Source: Ignelater luminosus
Lineage: Eukaryota > Arthropoda > Insecta > Coleoptera > Elateridae
Direction of reading: 5' to 3'
Length of the DNA stretch: 64,000 nucleotides
Assembly (NCBI GenBank): GCA_011009095.1
Contig: VTPC01001755.1
Location: forward strand, 1 to 64,000
Below, piece after piece: positions 35,480-46,852 of this stretch (within the stretch, counting starts at the first letter, position 1; each line of letters begins with the position of its first letter). The notes under the pieces were generated by a model. It was given only the letters and a program-made list of their open reading frames with translations, was not told the origin of the DNA and did not search any database. The position numbers and the translations under genes are program-made.

Positions 35480-36831
35480 TAACATTAATAACTGTAGCTA
35501 AAAATAGTGAAACAATGAAAGCAGTAGCAATTGGTGAAATAGAAACTAAAACTTGTATTTTAAAGGAAGTCTTATATATTCCAGAACTAAGTAAAAATCT
35601 ACTTTCTGTAAAAACAATTAGAAATCATGGTAGACAAGTAAAATTCACAAGAAATAAGGTAGAAATAATAAAAGATGAGAAGTTAGTAATAGAAGGTACT
35701 CGTGAAAAGAATGGTTTGTACACAGTCAATTTATAAAATGATCCTATGCAAGCGTTGCTAACAGAGAAAACTAATTCACCAAACGAATGGCACCGTAAAT
35801 CAGGACATATTAACATAGAGAACATTAAAAAATTAACAAAATTGGCTAAAGGAATTAAAATTAGTGATAATGATTTCAAAGAATTTAATAAAATATGTGA
35901 AACATGTCTGAAAGCAAAACAAACAAGATTCTCCTTTAACAATGAAAGAACAAAATCAACAAGACCATTAGAAATCATTCACACAGATGTATGTGGACCA
36001 ATAGAGCCTGATATATGGGATGGAAAGAAATATTTCATAACATTCTTAGATGACTATACACACTTCACGATGGTTAGGTTGATTAAAAATAAATTCGAAG
36101 TTGCAGATGTAATCAAAGAATACGTAAAAGAGGTGGAAGCAAAATGGAATCTTAAGATTCATAAATTAAGATGTGACAACGGTGGTGAATACACCAGCGA
36201 ACACTTGAAGAGGTGGTGTAAGAATAGAGGAATTGTTTTGGACTATACGATCCCTTATACACCCCAATTAAACGGCAAAGCCGAACGCTTAAATAGAACA
36301 TTAATGGAGAAAGCAAGAGCTTTACTCCTGAATTCAAACTTGAATAAAGAAATGTGGAGCGAAGCAATTTATAATGCGGCTTATTTAACAAATCGTAGCC
36401 CAACAGCTTCAATAGATACTCTACCAGTAGAGAAATGGACCCTAAAACCAGTAGATCTGTCCAATATAAAGCTATTTGAATGTGAAGAATATGCTAAAAT
36501 ACTTGGACAACTTAAAAAGATAGATAATCGCAGTAAAACCTATAAATTTGTGGGATATGCACTAAATGGTTACAAACTATGGGATGAAAATCAAAGAAAA
36601 ATAATTACATCTAGAGATGTAGTCTTCAATGAAAAGAAAGAATCAAATCGAGAACAAGAAAATTTAAAGCTGTATAAAGTAATACCAGAAGATAGTTCAG
36701 AGGAACTGAAAGAGCATGAAGAAGAGTTAAAACAGAATGAAAGAGAAGAAAAAGAAAATTTAGAAGAAGATAAAACTGAAATTCAAGAAGAAAATTTCCA
36801 AGGCAGTAAACGAATTAGAAAACCACCACAA
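35470..36831 (+). pseudogene. Copia protease remnant and integrase
   Basis: 35470-35733 holds the end of the protease/linker (EVLYIPELSKNLLSVKTIR). The Asp-Ser-Gly active site is not present between Gag and this segment. From 35746 the integrase has its HHCC finger (WHRKSGH ... CETCLKAK) and the DDE core: D in IHTDVCGP, D in LRCDNGGEY and E in NGKAERLNRTL. It then runs into the acidic linker and ends TAA near 36831-36833. Integrase residues are intact in a 362-codon open frame. Confidence 0.88.
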
Positions 36832-36898
36832 TAATTCGAAGACTATGTGTTGTTAACATAATAAGAAGCCACTACAGGTCCTGATAAAAGGTTACGAT

Positions 36899-37999
36899 GT
36901 GAAGAATAAAGTATGTAAACTAAACAAATCTCTCTATGGATTAAAACAGGCACCTTTAAAGTGGAATGAACACTTCACAGATTTTTTAGAAAGTAAAAAT
37001 TTAAAAGCATTAAAAACAGAAAGATGTATTTTTACAAATGAAGACCAGTCAGTGACAATTGCCATTTATGTAGATGATGGAATCATTGTAGGAAATGAAG
37101 AGAAAATAAAGAACATACTAATTGAAATGAGTAAGAAATTTAAATTGACAATTTGTGAAAAACCAAAGACCTTTTTAGGAATGAAAATTGAAAGAGAAGT
37201 AGATGAAATAAAACTTAGTCAGTCTGCATATGCCAATAAGGTTTTAGAAAAATTTCACATGGAAGAAGCAAATGCAGTAAAAACCCCCATGATGTCCAAC
37301 AACATCAACAATGAAAATGAGGAAGAAGAATGCAGTTATCCATTTAGAGAAGCAGTTGGAAGTATGCTGTACTTGACCAACAGGACGAGACCTGATCTAT
37401 CATATGCAATCGACTACAACAGCAGACACATGAAGAAACCAAGAAGAGTTGATATTGTTAATATTAAACGCTGCTTCAGATACTTAAAAGGTACACTGAA
37501 CTCGGGTGTAAAGTATTATGTGAGTGACAATGATACAATGATACTCAACGCATACAGTGACTCTGATTTTGCGGATGACACAGAAGATCGTAAGAGTACA
37601 AGTGGGTATATTGTGCAATTCTGTGGCAGACCAATTGCATGGTGTTCACGTAAGCGGACTATAGTGGCATTATCTAGTACGGAAGCAGAATTCATAGCGG
37701 CAGCAGAGTGATGTAAAGAACTATTGTATTTTAAAGTATTGTTAGAAGAATTAACTCATAAAAATGTTATTGTAAATATGTTTATAGACAATCAAAGCAC
37801 TATTAAGATAATTAAGAATAGAATAAATAATCGTAGAAGCAAACACATAGATATACGATATCATTTTATTCACGAGAAGGTATTAGAAGGCTTAATAAAT
37901 GTAGAATATTCTCCTAGCAGTGTACAAATAGCTGACATCTTAACAAAGTCTTTAAATTATGTTAAGTTTGAAGAGTTAAAGAAAGAAATAGTATGTTAG
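36899..37999 (+). pseudogene. Copia reverse transcriptase (C-terminal part) and RNase H
   Basis: Opens at KLNKSLYGLKQAPLKWNEHF, so the RT fingers upstream are deleted. The catalytic YVDD is present (AIYVDDGIIVG). RNase H follows (DSDFADDTEDRKSTSGY, SSTEAEFIAAAE). A TGA at 37709-37711 interrupts it, then the last part reads IDNQSTIKI, SKHIDIRYHFI and IADILTKSL to the stop at 37997-37999. Confidence 0.88.
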
Positions 38000-38040
38000 T
38001 TTAGAATTAATAAAGAATATGTAAAGAAAATAATAATTAA

Positions 38041-38047
38041 GGGAAGG
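38041..38047 (+). other. Copia polypurine tract
   Basis: GGGAAGG directly before the 3' LTR, the expected plus-strand primer site. Confidence 0.6.
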
Positions 38048-38219
38048 TATAGGGAGTAATTATTATTTAAGTTGGTAGTAGTTAGGTAGTTGAGTGATTA
38101 GAGAGAAGTTATGCAATGTTATGAAATGTAACGTAATGTATGCGGTGTATTGTAAGGTTAATGTCGTTTATGTAAAAATAAATGAAATAAAATAAACCAC
38201 ACATTAAAAATCTTCTACA
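38048..38219 (+). repeat. Copia 3' LTR
   Basis: Matches the 5' LTR with a few substitutions. It begins TATAGGGAG where the 5' copy has TGTAGGGAG and is 5 bp shorter, through loss of one TAATG unit. LTR divergence implies an insertion that is not brand new. Confidence 0.92.
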
Positions 38220-38224
38220 TTTAT

Positions 38225-41200
38225 GACAGTCTTCTTTGTTGCTTTGTCCTGTTTATTTTTAATAGGGATTATAAATTATTGTAATTACTTTACAATTAAA
38301 ATATAAAATACCTATAATAAAACAATAAAAAAAATAATTCAAAAGAAATAAATTTGCAAACTCGTAGGCAATAAAAAATTGATTCTTATAAAAGAAAATA
38401 CATAACTAAAAACATAACCTGAACAAGCAAAAAAGTTATAGTTTCTGATGTTTTTGTCTGCTAGTAGAATTCCATTTTCATTATATTTTTCTACGCCAGC
38501 AATAGACTTGTATATGCTAGTAACAGATTTATATATGCTTACTATCCATAATAAATAAAAATAATTTGCTTAGTTGATATTTCCTAGATTGTAGATGTGA
38601 TCTTCTTGGTGGTGAATCAACAGTACCTAATAGATTTGTATATGCTTACTATTTATATGCTTCCCACAACAACGAATAACTAGATCTTTTTGTAATAAGT
38701 CAGTACTGTGTAATTAACTGTAGAACCACAATAATCTGCTTTAGTTGCCGCATTAATTTTAGAACTTATAATAAAATTTTTGAATTTTGTAATCACTAAC
38801 CAGTAAAAAAACAGAACATTTTAAAAATAAATCTGATTCTATCGTAAATTTATTTCGCCAACAGAATTTGGTTGTTAGATGATCAAATTGCATGTTTTGG
38901 TCATTTAAGCAAGTTCCTTCTTAAATTCTAAAGATTATTAAAAGTTTTAGGTACATTATCGCTTGTAAAACTTGTTTATTACTATTTCAATTATTTTAGC
39001 AAAATATAAAAAGTTATACAGCACGTTACATTTTTTGTACAGTACTAATCGCAAAATTATACAAAGCGTCTTACGAGAAACTGAACAGGCGCTTTTTTAT
39101 GTAGCATGTTTTGCTAACATTACGCCTCAAAAGTTGATGATTCAAGATGTCAAACGTATTGTATTTATTACATTGCCAACTGTTTCTTTTTGATGCTCAT
39201 TTGTTCTTATGTCAAGCATTCAGCTGTTTTCGTTGTTACTTAAATTTTTTGTATACTAGTATCTAATTTTTGATAAAACCATAGCAATCTATATATAGTA
39301 CGAAACTAAAATCTCACCCCGACCCCCTCTTCATCCTAACCTTTTTTATAAAATAAAATAAAAAAAATTATTTGATTTAAGGCATACTTTGATGTGAAAG
39401 TTGTATTCGTGATTTCAACCTCGTCCACGTGACAACTATCCTTTCAATTCTTTTTAAATGGCAATGGGGTCCCTCTGGAACCACACTTCATAGAACTTAA
39501 AATTATCTATTCCATGGTGTGTAGAAACATGAGTAAATCAAAAGATTTGATCTGATTAGTCAAAAGAACATTTAACAAAAAGTTCAAACTGGTAGATTCA
39601 AACTAGCATAAAGCACTTGGTAGAAATTTACTAGACCATACAGGTATTCCATTTAAGATTAAAGAGTTGTTGTCGTTTCCGATAATAATGTAATAATGTA
39701 ACTAATTTATAGATACTTTGTAGTCATATTGATTTAGAAATTACTTACCTTTTTTAATACGTGAGGAATTCGACTGTAATCTGGGACGCTTTTTTTTATT
39801 CTAATGACGTTATTGTCAATTTTAGACCTTTGGTACCTAACACTTTTTTGTTACGAGTCATACACGCTGTCAATAAAATAGCAGCAGTTTTGATTTTTAT
39901 TTCGTGATGTATAGGCAGAATTATGAAAAAAATACTAAATGGTAGTCTCATAGGTTTAATGCTCTTCGAATAATTGTTATTATTAATTTTAGGGGCTGTC
40001 AATTGGGGCAAATTTTAAACAATATTCTAATTTTAGTTTTACAATGTAGAGGTTGAATTACATCAGATTCCTGAATTTTAGTTTGATAACTTTAATGTTT
40101 CTAGATTTAACGTGTGTAAGCTGTTAGATGGGACACCCTGTATACAGTATAACTTGAATCTTGAACTGTATCCTAATGATAAGTTTGAGTGGCTTGCTGG
40201 CACCAAGTTTTAAGTTTTGTATTTTAATAATCGTGTCTATTACATAATGATTGCTGTTAAATGAGTAGAATTCAACAGACTGCACTGTAGTTCAGAATCG
40301 ATAGAAGGCGATCAAGAATCATAGCTGTTGTATTAGTGTTATGATGGTGAATTTTGTCACAAACTTTTTTGATGTCACAAGACACAATGCTAATATTATA
40401 ATTTAAATTAACTTAAAATTCATCCCTCTCATGGTTGAAATTGAAAAACAATCTAAAATTGCTTACTTTTCATTAAGAATAGTAATAAGTGATCTACAGA
40501 ATTTGTGACTTCGGTTAGCTATAAACAAAATGAAATAAGGGTGCATTTGAATCATACTTTTTATTAGTAGTTAAAATGAATAAGATTTATTACTTGCACT
40601 GCTAAATTTGGAAATTAATTTTGAAATTCAGCAGAAGCATCCAGAACGGAATATCGTACCATTGATTTCCCTGCTATTTCCAAAGTATACTTCTCGATCA
40701 TAAAATTCCTGTTTTTGAATGAAAATAATCATAATACAATACTTTTTAAGTTTTCAAATTGACAGCAAACTTTACCTGTTATACAGACATTCTTTAATAT
40801 CAGTTACTTTGCATTATAATAAATCGACACACTACATTGCCTTTTTTCTCGTTCATGGTCAACTCAGGATAAGAATTTTGTGGATCACTTTGTACTGTAT
40901 GTACCTACTTTATAAAGACGTTCTGCTACAGTTTCGACAACAATTTGAATTTTCTCTTTTAAAGTGGATAGTAATTTGTTAAAATATTTTTGCAATCAAA
41001 CTTCCCACATAATTAAATATAACATGTGAAAACCGTATCTGTTTTTAAATTCAATTTCGCTGGGTTTGCTTTACCATGTCTTGTATACATTCCTCTTGCC
41101 TTTACGAATAATATATACATGTCTCTCAAGGCTTTTAAATTGTCAGACACAGACACTTTATTACTAGTAATGGGTGAGAATATTTTTTTAAAGAAAGATA

Positions 41201-42589
41201 TCTTCCACCTTCTAACACGTAGAATGTTTCTTTCTAACTATTTAATTAGAGTTATGTAACTGACTGGGTTTCCAATAGAATCCTTTTGTGTCCCCTTAGC
41301 TTAAGTTGAGGGCTTTCTCGCTCTTTGAACTAGAATCGTTTTTGTTTGAAAGAGATTTCTGCAGACTTCTGAGCAGTTCATCTGATTTTACCTGGTCGCA
41401 AAGGGACTGCTGTGAAACATTTCATTTTTAACGAACTTCGCTCACAAGAAGGTTAAAAAGGGTAATAAATAGGTAATAGAACTCATATAAGCCATCTCTG
41501 AAGTTAATTGCCACATTTGTCGAAGCATTGGAAAAAACCTACAGGGAAATTCTTGATGAAATACACTGTCGATTACCTGTTTAATTAATTCTTGTATCAA
41601 GAATTTAGCCCGTATTCACCGACAGCTTCCAAGAATTGTATTAGCACTAGCAGAATTAAAATTAATTAATCTGTCACTGTGTTTATGGTATAATAATAAG
41701 TGCCACTGTCGTCAAAACGGATTACCTGACACAAATTAGGTAAGTTTTATACTTTCCCGTTCATTTCCCGTTGGAATTGAATCGATTTTGTTGTAATAGT
41801 TTATGTTAGTAAACAAGATTGTTTAGTTATAAGAACAAATTTGAATTCTTTCAGCGAATTACTAAGTTTACTTTGTACATTAATAAGTCACATAAAAGAA
41901 CGACTGGCAAATATAAAAAAAAAGTAAATCTTTTCTAGTGATAGAACACAGACGCAAATACTTTCATCGAATATTGTTAATTGACATTTTAATTTATGTT
42001 ACATCAACAAAAATATTAAAATCTAAATTTTTAATTTGATTTGAGAACTGAATTATGCAGTTACAGAATTTATTTAGCTGTGTAACTTGACTCGTGCAAT
42101 TAATGTTTCCTTTATTGTTTGGATGTTCCTTGCTTGATTCAATTTTAGCTGATTGAGTTGTTTGCGAATTTCTATAAACTAACTCTACAAGCAACAAACA
42201 TTTAGCCTGTGGTGTTAACTCTCTCTAAAGACAATAAAAAAAAACGTTAACAAGCTAAGTGTTTCGGCAGTCCAAGGACATGGTTTATGAGGGAGCCTTC
42301 ACTATTTGAATTAACATTACCGTCATTGACGTTCATTAATTTGACCCGTTTCTCTACTCTTATTTTTGAGAATAAGTGGACAACTAACTATATCACCGAA
42401 CTTGCCCGTTTCGGCTCTCCGAGCTGGCGAAAAGGCACACCAATTTTATGTTGGCGTTAAGTTATTCACAAACTATCGTTTTTCCTACATTTTTATTTCT
42501 ATTTCTAAAAAATTACTTTTAAACTACCTTTTGTGGGCCATAGTGAAGGAAATTAATTAAATAAATTGACTGTGTATCCAGCAACAACT
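38225..42589. other. Long intergenic stretch
   Basis: No supported gene. There are tandem-like phrases around GATTTATATATGCTTACTAT (38527) and GATTTGTATATGCTTACTAT (38629), and an inverted ACACCCTGTATACAG at about 40131. Open frames below 90 codons lack any signature. GC-richer patches near 42280-42430 are unexplained. Confidence 0.4.
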
Positions 42590-42595
42590 TTTATT
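42590..42595 (-). terminator. Poly(A) signal of JHBP gene C
   Basis: AATAAA on the minus strand, about 65 bp after the stop codon of gene C. Confidence 0.6.
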
Positions 42596-42659
42596 AACGA
42601 CTTTCGGTTTCGTCACACTATAACACAAAAATAAACCTAAAAAAGTTACTTTCAGTAAA

Positions 42660-44313
42660 TTATTTTGGAAGTATTTCATCGGGTTGTATGAAGAAAATTA
42701 GTTTTTCCACTATAGGTTGATAATACACCTCTCCATGGTATGAGAAAGCAGGACTTAATTCCTTTAAATATTCTTTTGCGTTTTCATTGAACAAGTTTTG
42801 AAGTAGATCAGCTGTAAGCAGTTTATTAGATATAATAAATGTCTTTTTTTTATAATAGTTAGTTTTGTGATCATAAGTATAGAAGGGGTAGATCTAAAGG
42901 TGATTAATGGAATTTCAAGTCAAGAAGACCAAAGAAGTCTTTTTACTATATCTTATACACGCCATAAGAAAGCAAAACCAAAGAAGAGTATCTTCAGAAT
43001 TCCTTTTTTGAGTTTAGAGTTGCAATCAGAACAAAATTGTTAGAAGCCGTGCTCACAAAGTGTCACTAAATCCTAAAGCCGCTATTAACCTATTGCTTTT
43101 AGGGTCAGTTCTTTTTCACTCATTGATAAATATGCATCTGCAGGATAATCATTCTTAGTCTAGTTGTATCTATTGTTACTATCTTGCAGATAAAGTTCTG
43201 TTAAGATTCAGTAAATCTTTATGAGCACGGACCTTAAACTTTGAAATTCCACTAAAAAAAAATAACCTACCAAGTCGTTGTTGCTCGGGATCTTTAGCAG
43301 AGATACTCATAGATCCATCTCCTATGGCTAAATTTACCATTAAGTCTTTGATAGTAAAGAACCTCGATCCATTCCTTTCAGAAATTTCAAGCTGTATTTT
43401 GTAATGTGAATTTACATCAACTGATCCAAAGACAAACAAAATTAACTTATAAGAAATATTGCTTAGTGTACTTTAGTCTTACTGAATTTTCCTTTAAATG
43501 ATCCTTTGGTATACACTGGAAGTTCAAACAACTTTCCGGTCACTTCAAATTCCGTTTGAATCGTTAACTTGGGATGAAATACATCCACATCGACTACAAG
43601 ATTATCGACATTTAACCTACAATCATGTTTACATAACAAGCCAAGAAGCTCGTTAAAGTATATCACAATGTATACTTAGCATCATTCACTTTTATTTTTC
43701 CCACATCTTCGAACTTGGTATTCTCAAGTTTCGCAGCCAAAAATAAAGTAGCAAAACCATCAGTCGTTAAATTATAAACGGACAAGGGAATTATGTATGA
43801 ATCCATTGCAGATATGTTCAGTTGAGAATCTCCATTAGCTAAGAGTAATGCACCTTTTTCAATCCATTTTTTAAAACAGTCCTTGAAATCCGAGTCGTTT
43901 ATGCATTGTTGAAATGTATCAGCTAAAAACAAAATAATTTTACTAAATACGTAACTTGCATAAATTATAAAAATAAAAACTTATAACCTCAAATTTATTG
44001 GCCATTCGCGTTTCGAAAATATAATTCGAGAAATAAAAACGCGCCAGATCAATAAAATGGAGGTAATAAGTGGAATCTTGTTTTTATTTCTATAATTTAT
44101 TAACATGGAATTCCACAGACAAACAAATAGATAATAAAGACCTAACACGCAAACTAAAGATTACTATAAGAAGCTTAAACGTAAGCGTGTACTACTAACT
44201 TAGTTTAATAAAATAAATTCAAACGGGAAAGATTTATACAAAGTAAAAAGCAACTCACATAAAGCCTTGCCTAAAACACATGCAATTACAAAGAGACAAA
44301 TTGCAGATTTCAT
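42660..44313 (-). CDS. JHBP/takeout-family secreted protein, gene C (245 aa, five exons)
   Basis: Exons in transcript order: 44313-44259, 43922-43676, 43616-43483, 43420-43271, 42811-42660. All introns are GT-AG, phases 1,2,1,1. The start MKSAICLFVIACVLGKA is a signal peptide. The cysteine pair is C25 and C34, spaced one residue closer than in genes A and D. Other landmarks are VDVFHPKLTIQTEFEV, the SERNGSRFFTIKDLMVNL turn, GDGSMSISAKDPEQQ and the C-terminal helix ENAKEYLKELSPAF ... IQPDEILPK. Exons 3 (134 nt) and 4 (150 nt) have exactly the lengths found in the paralogues. Frame is open throughout, so this should be functional: a secreted carrier of a small hydrophobic ligand by family knowledge, ligand unknown. 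It is the only cluster member on the minus strand. Confidence 0.92.
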
Positions 44314-44398
44314 CTTTGATTATTGAATTAGGCTATTAGGTACAATAAAATGATGAACTATAAAAATAAAGTAAGTACAGGGAGCTTGTATTATATTG

Positions 44399-44406
44399 TA
44401 TTTATA
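44399..44406 (-). promoter_or_regulatory. TATA box of JHBP gene C
   Basis: TATAAATA on the minus strand, about 90 bp before the start codon, at a spacing similar to the other cluster members. Confidence 0.6.
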
Positions 44407-45912
44407 CCTATCACTACGTTTTCAAAAATCCACGTGATGCAGAAGTTGATGCTAACAAAAAAGATACTACTGCGCCAGCAGCTATACTACTTTTTACTTA
44501 TTACCTTATTAAGATATTGAAATGAAAACCTTATACGTAACTGGTTTTTAGTGGTTTTGGCAAAGTTTGTCTAAAGGTTAAAGCTTAATTAGTATTTTCT
44601 CTATAAGCATAATTAACCTACTGAATTTTAATCTATAATTTAAATTTTCAAAATGCTTTATTTACAATTGTCTTATTCACCTTGCAATTTCAAATTCGGA
44701 CGACACATGTCTTAACAATTTCATGCTTGATAGTTTTGGACAAGATTGTCATACTAAATTTTTGTGTTGTTTCCTGTTTTCTTAGCAGTATTTAAGAAAT
44801 CTCCAAAATAGTAAATTGTATCATTAGCATTAGAAGTGCCACTTTGCTTGCCGAGCTAATGCAAAAGTTGGTTATAAAAGTAAATAGACCTATACCATAA
44901 ATCAAAAAATAATTTAGCATTTTTTCTATTTAAAACCCTACATTTTTTTGCAGTAATTAAAATACTGTACTTACAAGCTTTTTAGTGTTTTATTTAAGCA
45001 TAAGTACGTAAGCTACGTTTTAACTACAAAAAATATTTATCAGCAATCTAGCGTTTCTATCAAATCAACATAAGGGCAGGAAATCTGAAAGTTTCGATAA
45101 GTAGTTTAGTTATTCATTGACTGAAAAATTGCTTTAATACAAAATCTTTTTAGATTAGCAGTGGACATGTTAAGTATAATTCAAACTTTACTAAAATCAA
45201 TATTAGTCGTCAATATTGAATAAGCTGACAAAGACTAAAGAAAAGTTAAAATATTTCTTTTAATTCGATTTAATCTAAGGAAGGAGAATTTGTTTACTAA
45301 ATTTCACGGTCTTACAAAAGGTCACTGTTAAATGTTTAAACATTTCAGGAGGTTCGGTTCTAAAATATAAAGATTACAATGAAACTTTAATCCTTCAAGA
45401 AATCACTAGAATTTGTCCAAAACTAGGCACTGTAGATCTAGAACCTAATATCAAGAAAGTGATCAGAACCGTAATATACAATTGTATACTGAAAATAAGT
45501 ATTAAGAAATAAGGGTCACATGAAGATTAAAGCATTTGGTATTTTTAGAACAATCTGTAACTCGAGATAGATCAGCAATGGGCCGTCTATTCTAAATATT
45601 GCCTTGTAAAAGTTTTAAATGCAGCTTTGACGTTAAATGTGCTGTATGCAACGATGTCAGATTTCAATGAAGAAATTGTAGTCAATTTTGATGTCAAATT
45701 TAACACCGTGTCAGACGGTCCTTACGTTTGCATGCTTGCTTAAAATTTTATTAAAAATACATTTTTCTTACAAACACAAAAAAATCGTATTTTGTATATT
45801 AAATCCCTACTATCTATTAAACTGTTATACTTAAGATATTTTGTTATTTCATTTTTATAATTTCTTTAAAAACAAGAGATAACGTACTGCTTGTAATTCA
45901 AATAATAAAAAC
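44407..45912. other. Intergenic DNA
   Basis: AT-rich, no gene or element recognised. Confidence 0.4.
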
Positions 45913-45914
45913 TA

Positions 45915-46852
45915 AGGCTTGTCCAATAAGTAGGAAGACTCTATTAAAACACAGTTTTTCCATGTCAATCTTATTAACTTAATTTCTATTAATAGATTAT
46001 TTTATTTATTACAATTACTAACATTAGATTTATATAGTATTTGCTTCATCAACTTCTTGCTATTCAATTCTTTCCAAAATGCTCAAGGCTGTGCTCATAA
46101 CCTCATTTCCACTACTTTTGATAACTTCTTTCAAGATTATTTTGAGTACTCTTTGAAATCTACCAAGATTTTTCGGCGTAACAGCATGTTTTGAACAGTA
46201 CTTTTTGCGTAGAGCCCAAATTCGTACAATAGCTTTCACTTTAGGAACATTAAGATTATTTCCAAATTTTGATGTAAAAGTAATTTCTTGTTGTTGCAAG
46301 TAATCCTTAGCCTTTTTGGTATAATAAACAGTAAGCATATCCGGTTAGAAAAGTACTTTGCGATTTTTATTCTTTCATATGAAAAGACTAAATCTTTCCT
46401 TAACACATTTTTCAAATACTCTTCGCCAGCCATGATTTCATCCGTGGTATAACATTCCCTAAAAATGTACTCGACTTTCTTAACGTTATTAGTAGTGCTC
46501 ACAGACAATGGACGGTCAGAAATCTTTTTGTACTTATCTCATCTTAAAGTATCATATCTTCGCATAACTTTGTGTATGATTGATTTCGGAATTTACTTGT
46601 TTTAGAAGTAATAAGAAGTTTTAAACTTATTGTGATTTTACAATTTTTGTAGATTTGGATAATGCGTTTCGAAAGTGTTCCTCTTTCTCTCCGCGACATT
46701 TTGACAACTGCTGATTAGTAAGTCAATTATTGTCATATACTATTAGTAGAAAGATTATTTAATAAATTACACAGTGTAACTAGATTGTATATCTTAAACT
46801 GATTATAGCAATGTTAACCGAAAGTTAGTCTCCCTACTTATTGGACAAGCCT
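45915..46852 (-). mobile_element. TA-flanked Tc1/mariner-type DNA transposon, decayed
   Basis: Terminal inverted repeats of about 26 bp begin AGGCTTGTCCAATAAGTAGG at both ends and are flanked by TA (45913-45914, 46853-46854). Length 938 bp. The minus strand carries a broken frame starting MSRRERGTLSKRIIQIYKN (46700). It continues DRPLSVSTTNNVKKVEYIF (near 46500) and ends with a basic helix-rich segment closing ...STALSILERIE at 46060. N-terminal HTH followed by a GRPxSxSTxxxVKKV-like linker fits IS630/mariner-like transposases, but no DDE motif is preserved that I can point to. Confidence 0.7.

Larger units (their letters stand above)
34500..38219 (+). mobile_element. Copia (Ty1/copia) LTR retrotransposon, internally deleted
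   Basis: LTRs at 34500-34676 and 38048-38219, with 5-bp target-site duplications TTTAT at 34495-34499 and 38220-38224. The order Gag - protease remnant - integrase - reverse transcriptase - RNase H defines the Copia superfamily (integrase before RT). At 3.7 kb it is shorter than usual. Parts of gag, the protease active site and the first part of RT are missing, and frames are broken by shifts and stops, so the copy is non-autonomous. Confidence 0.95.

Noticed and set aside
46060-46508. Two minus-strand frames as host genes
   Set aside because: Both lie inside a TA-flanked element with terminal inverted repeats and are pieces of one decayed transposase.
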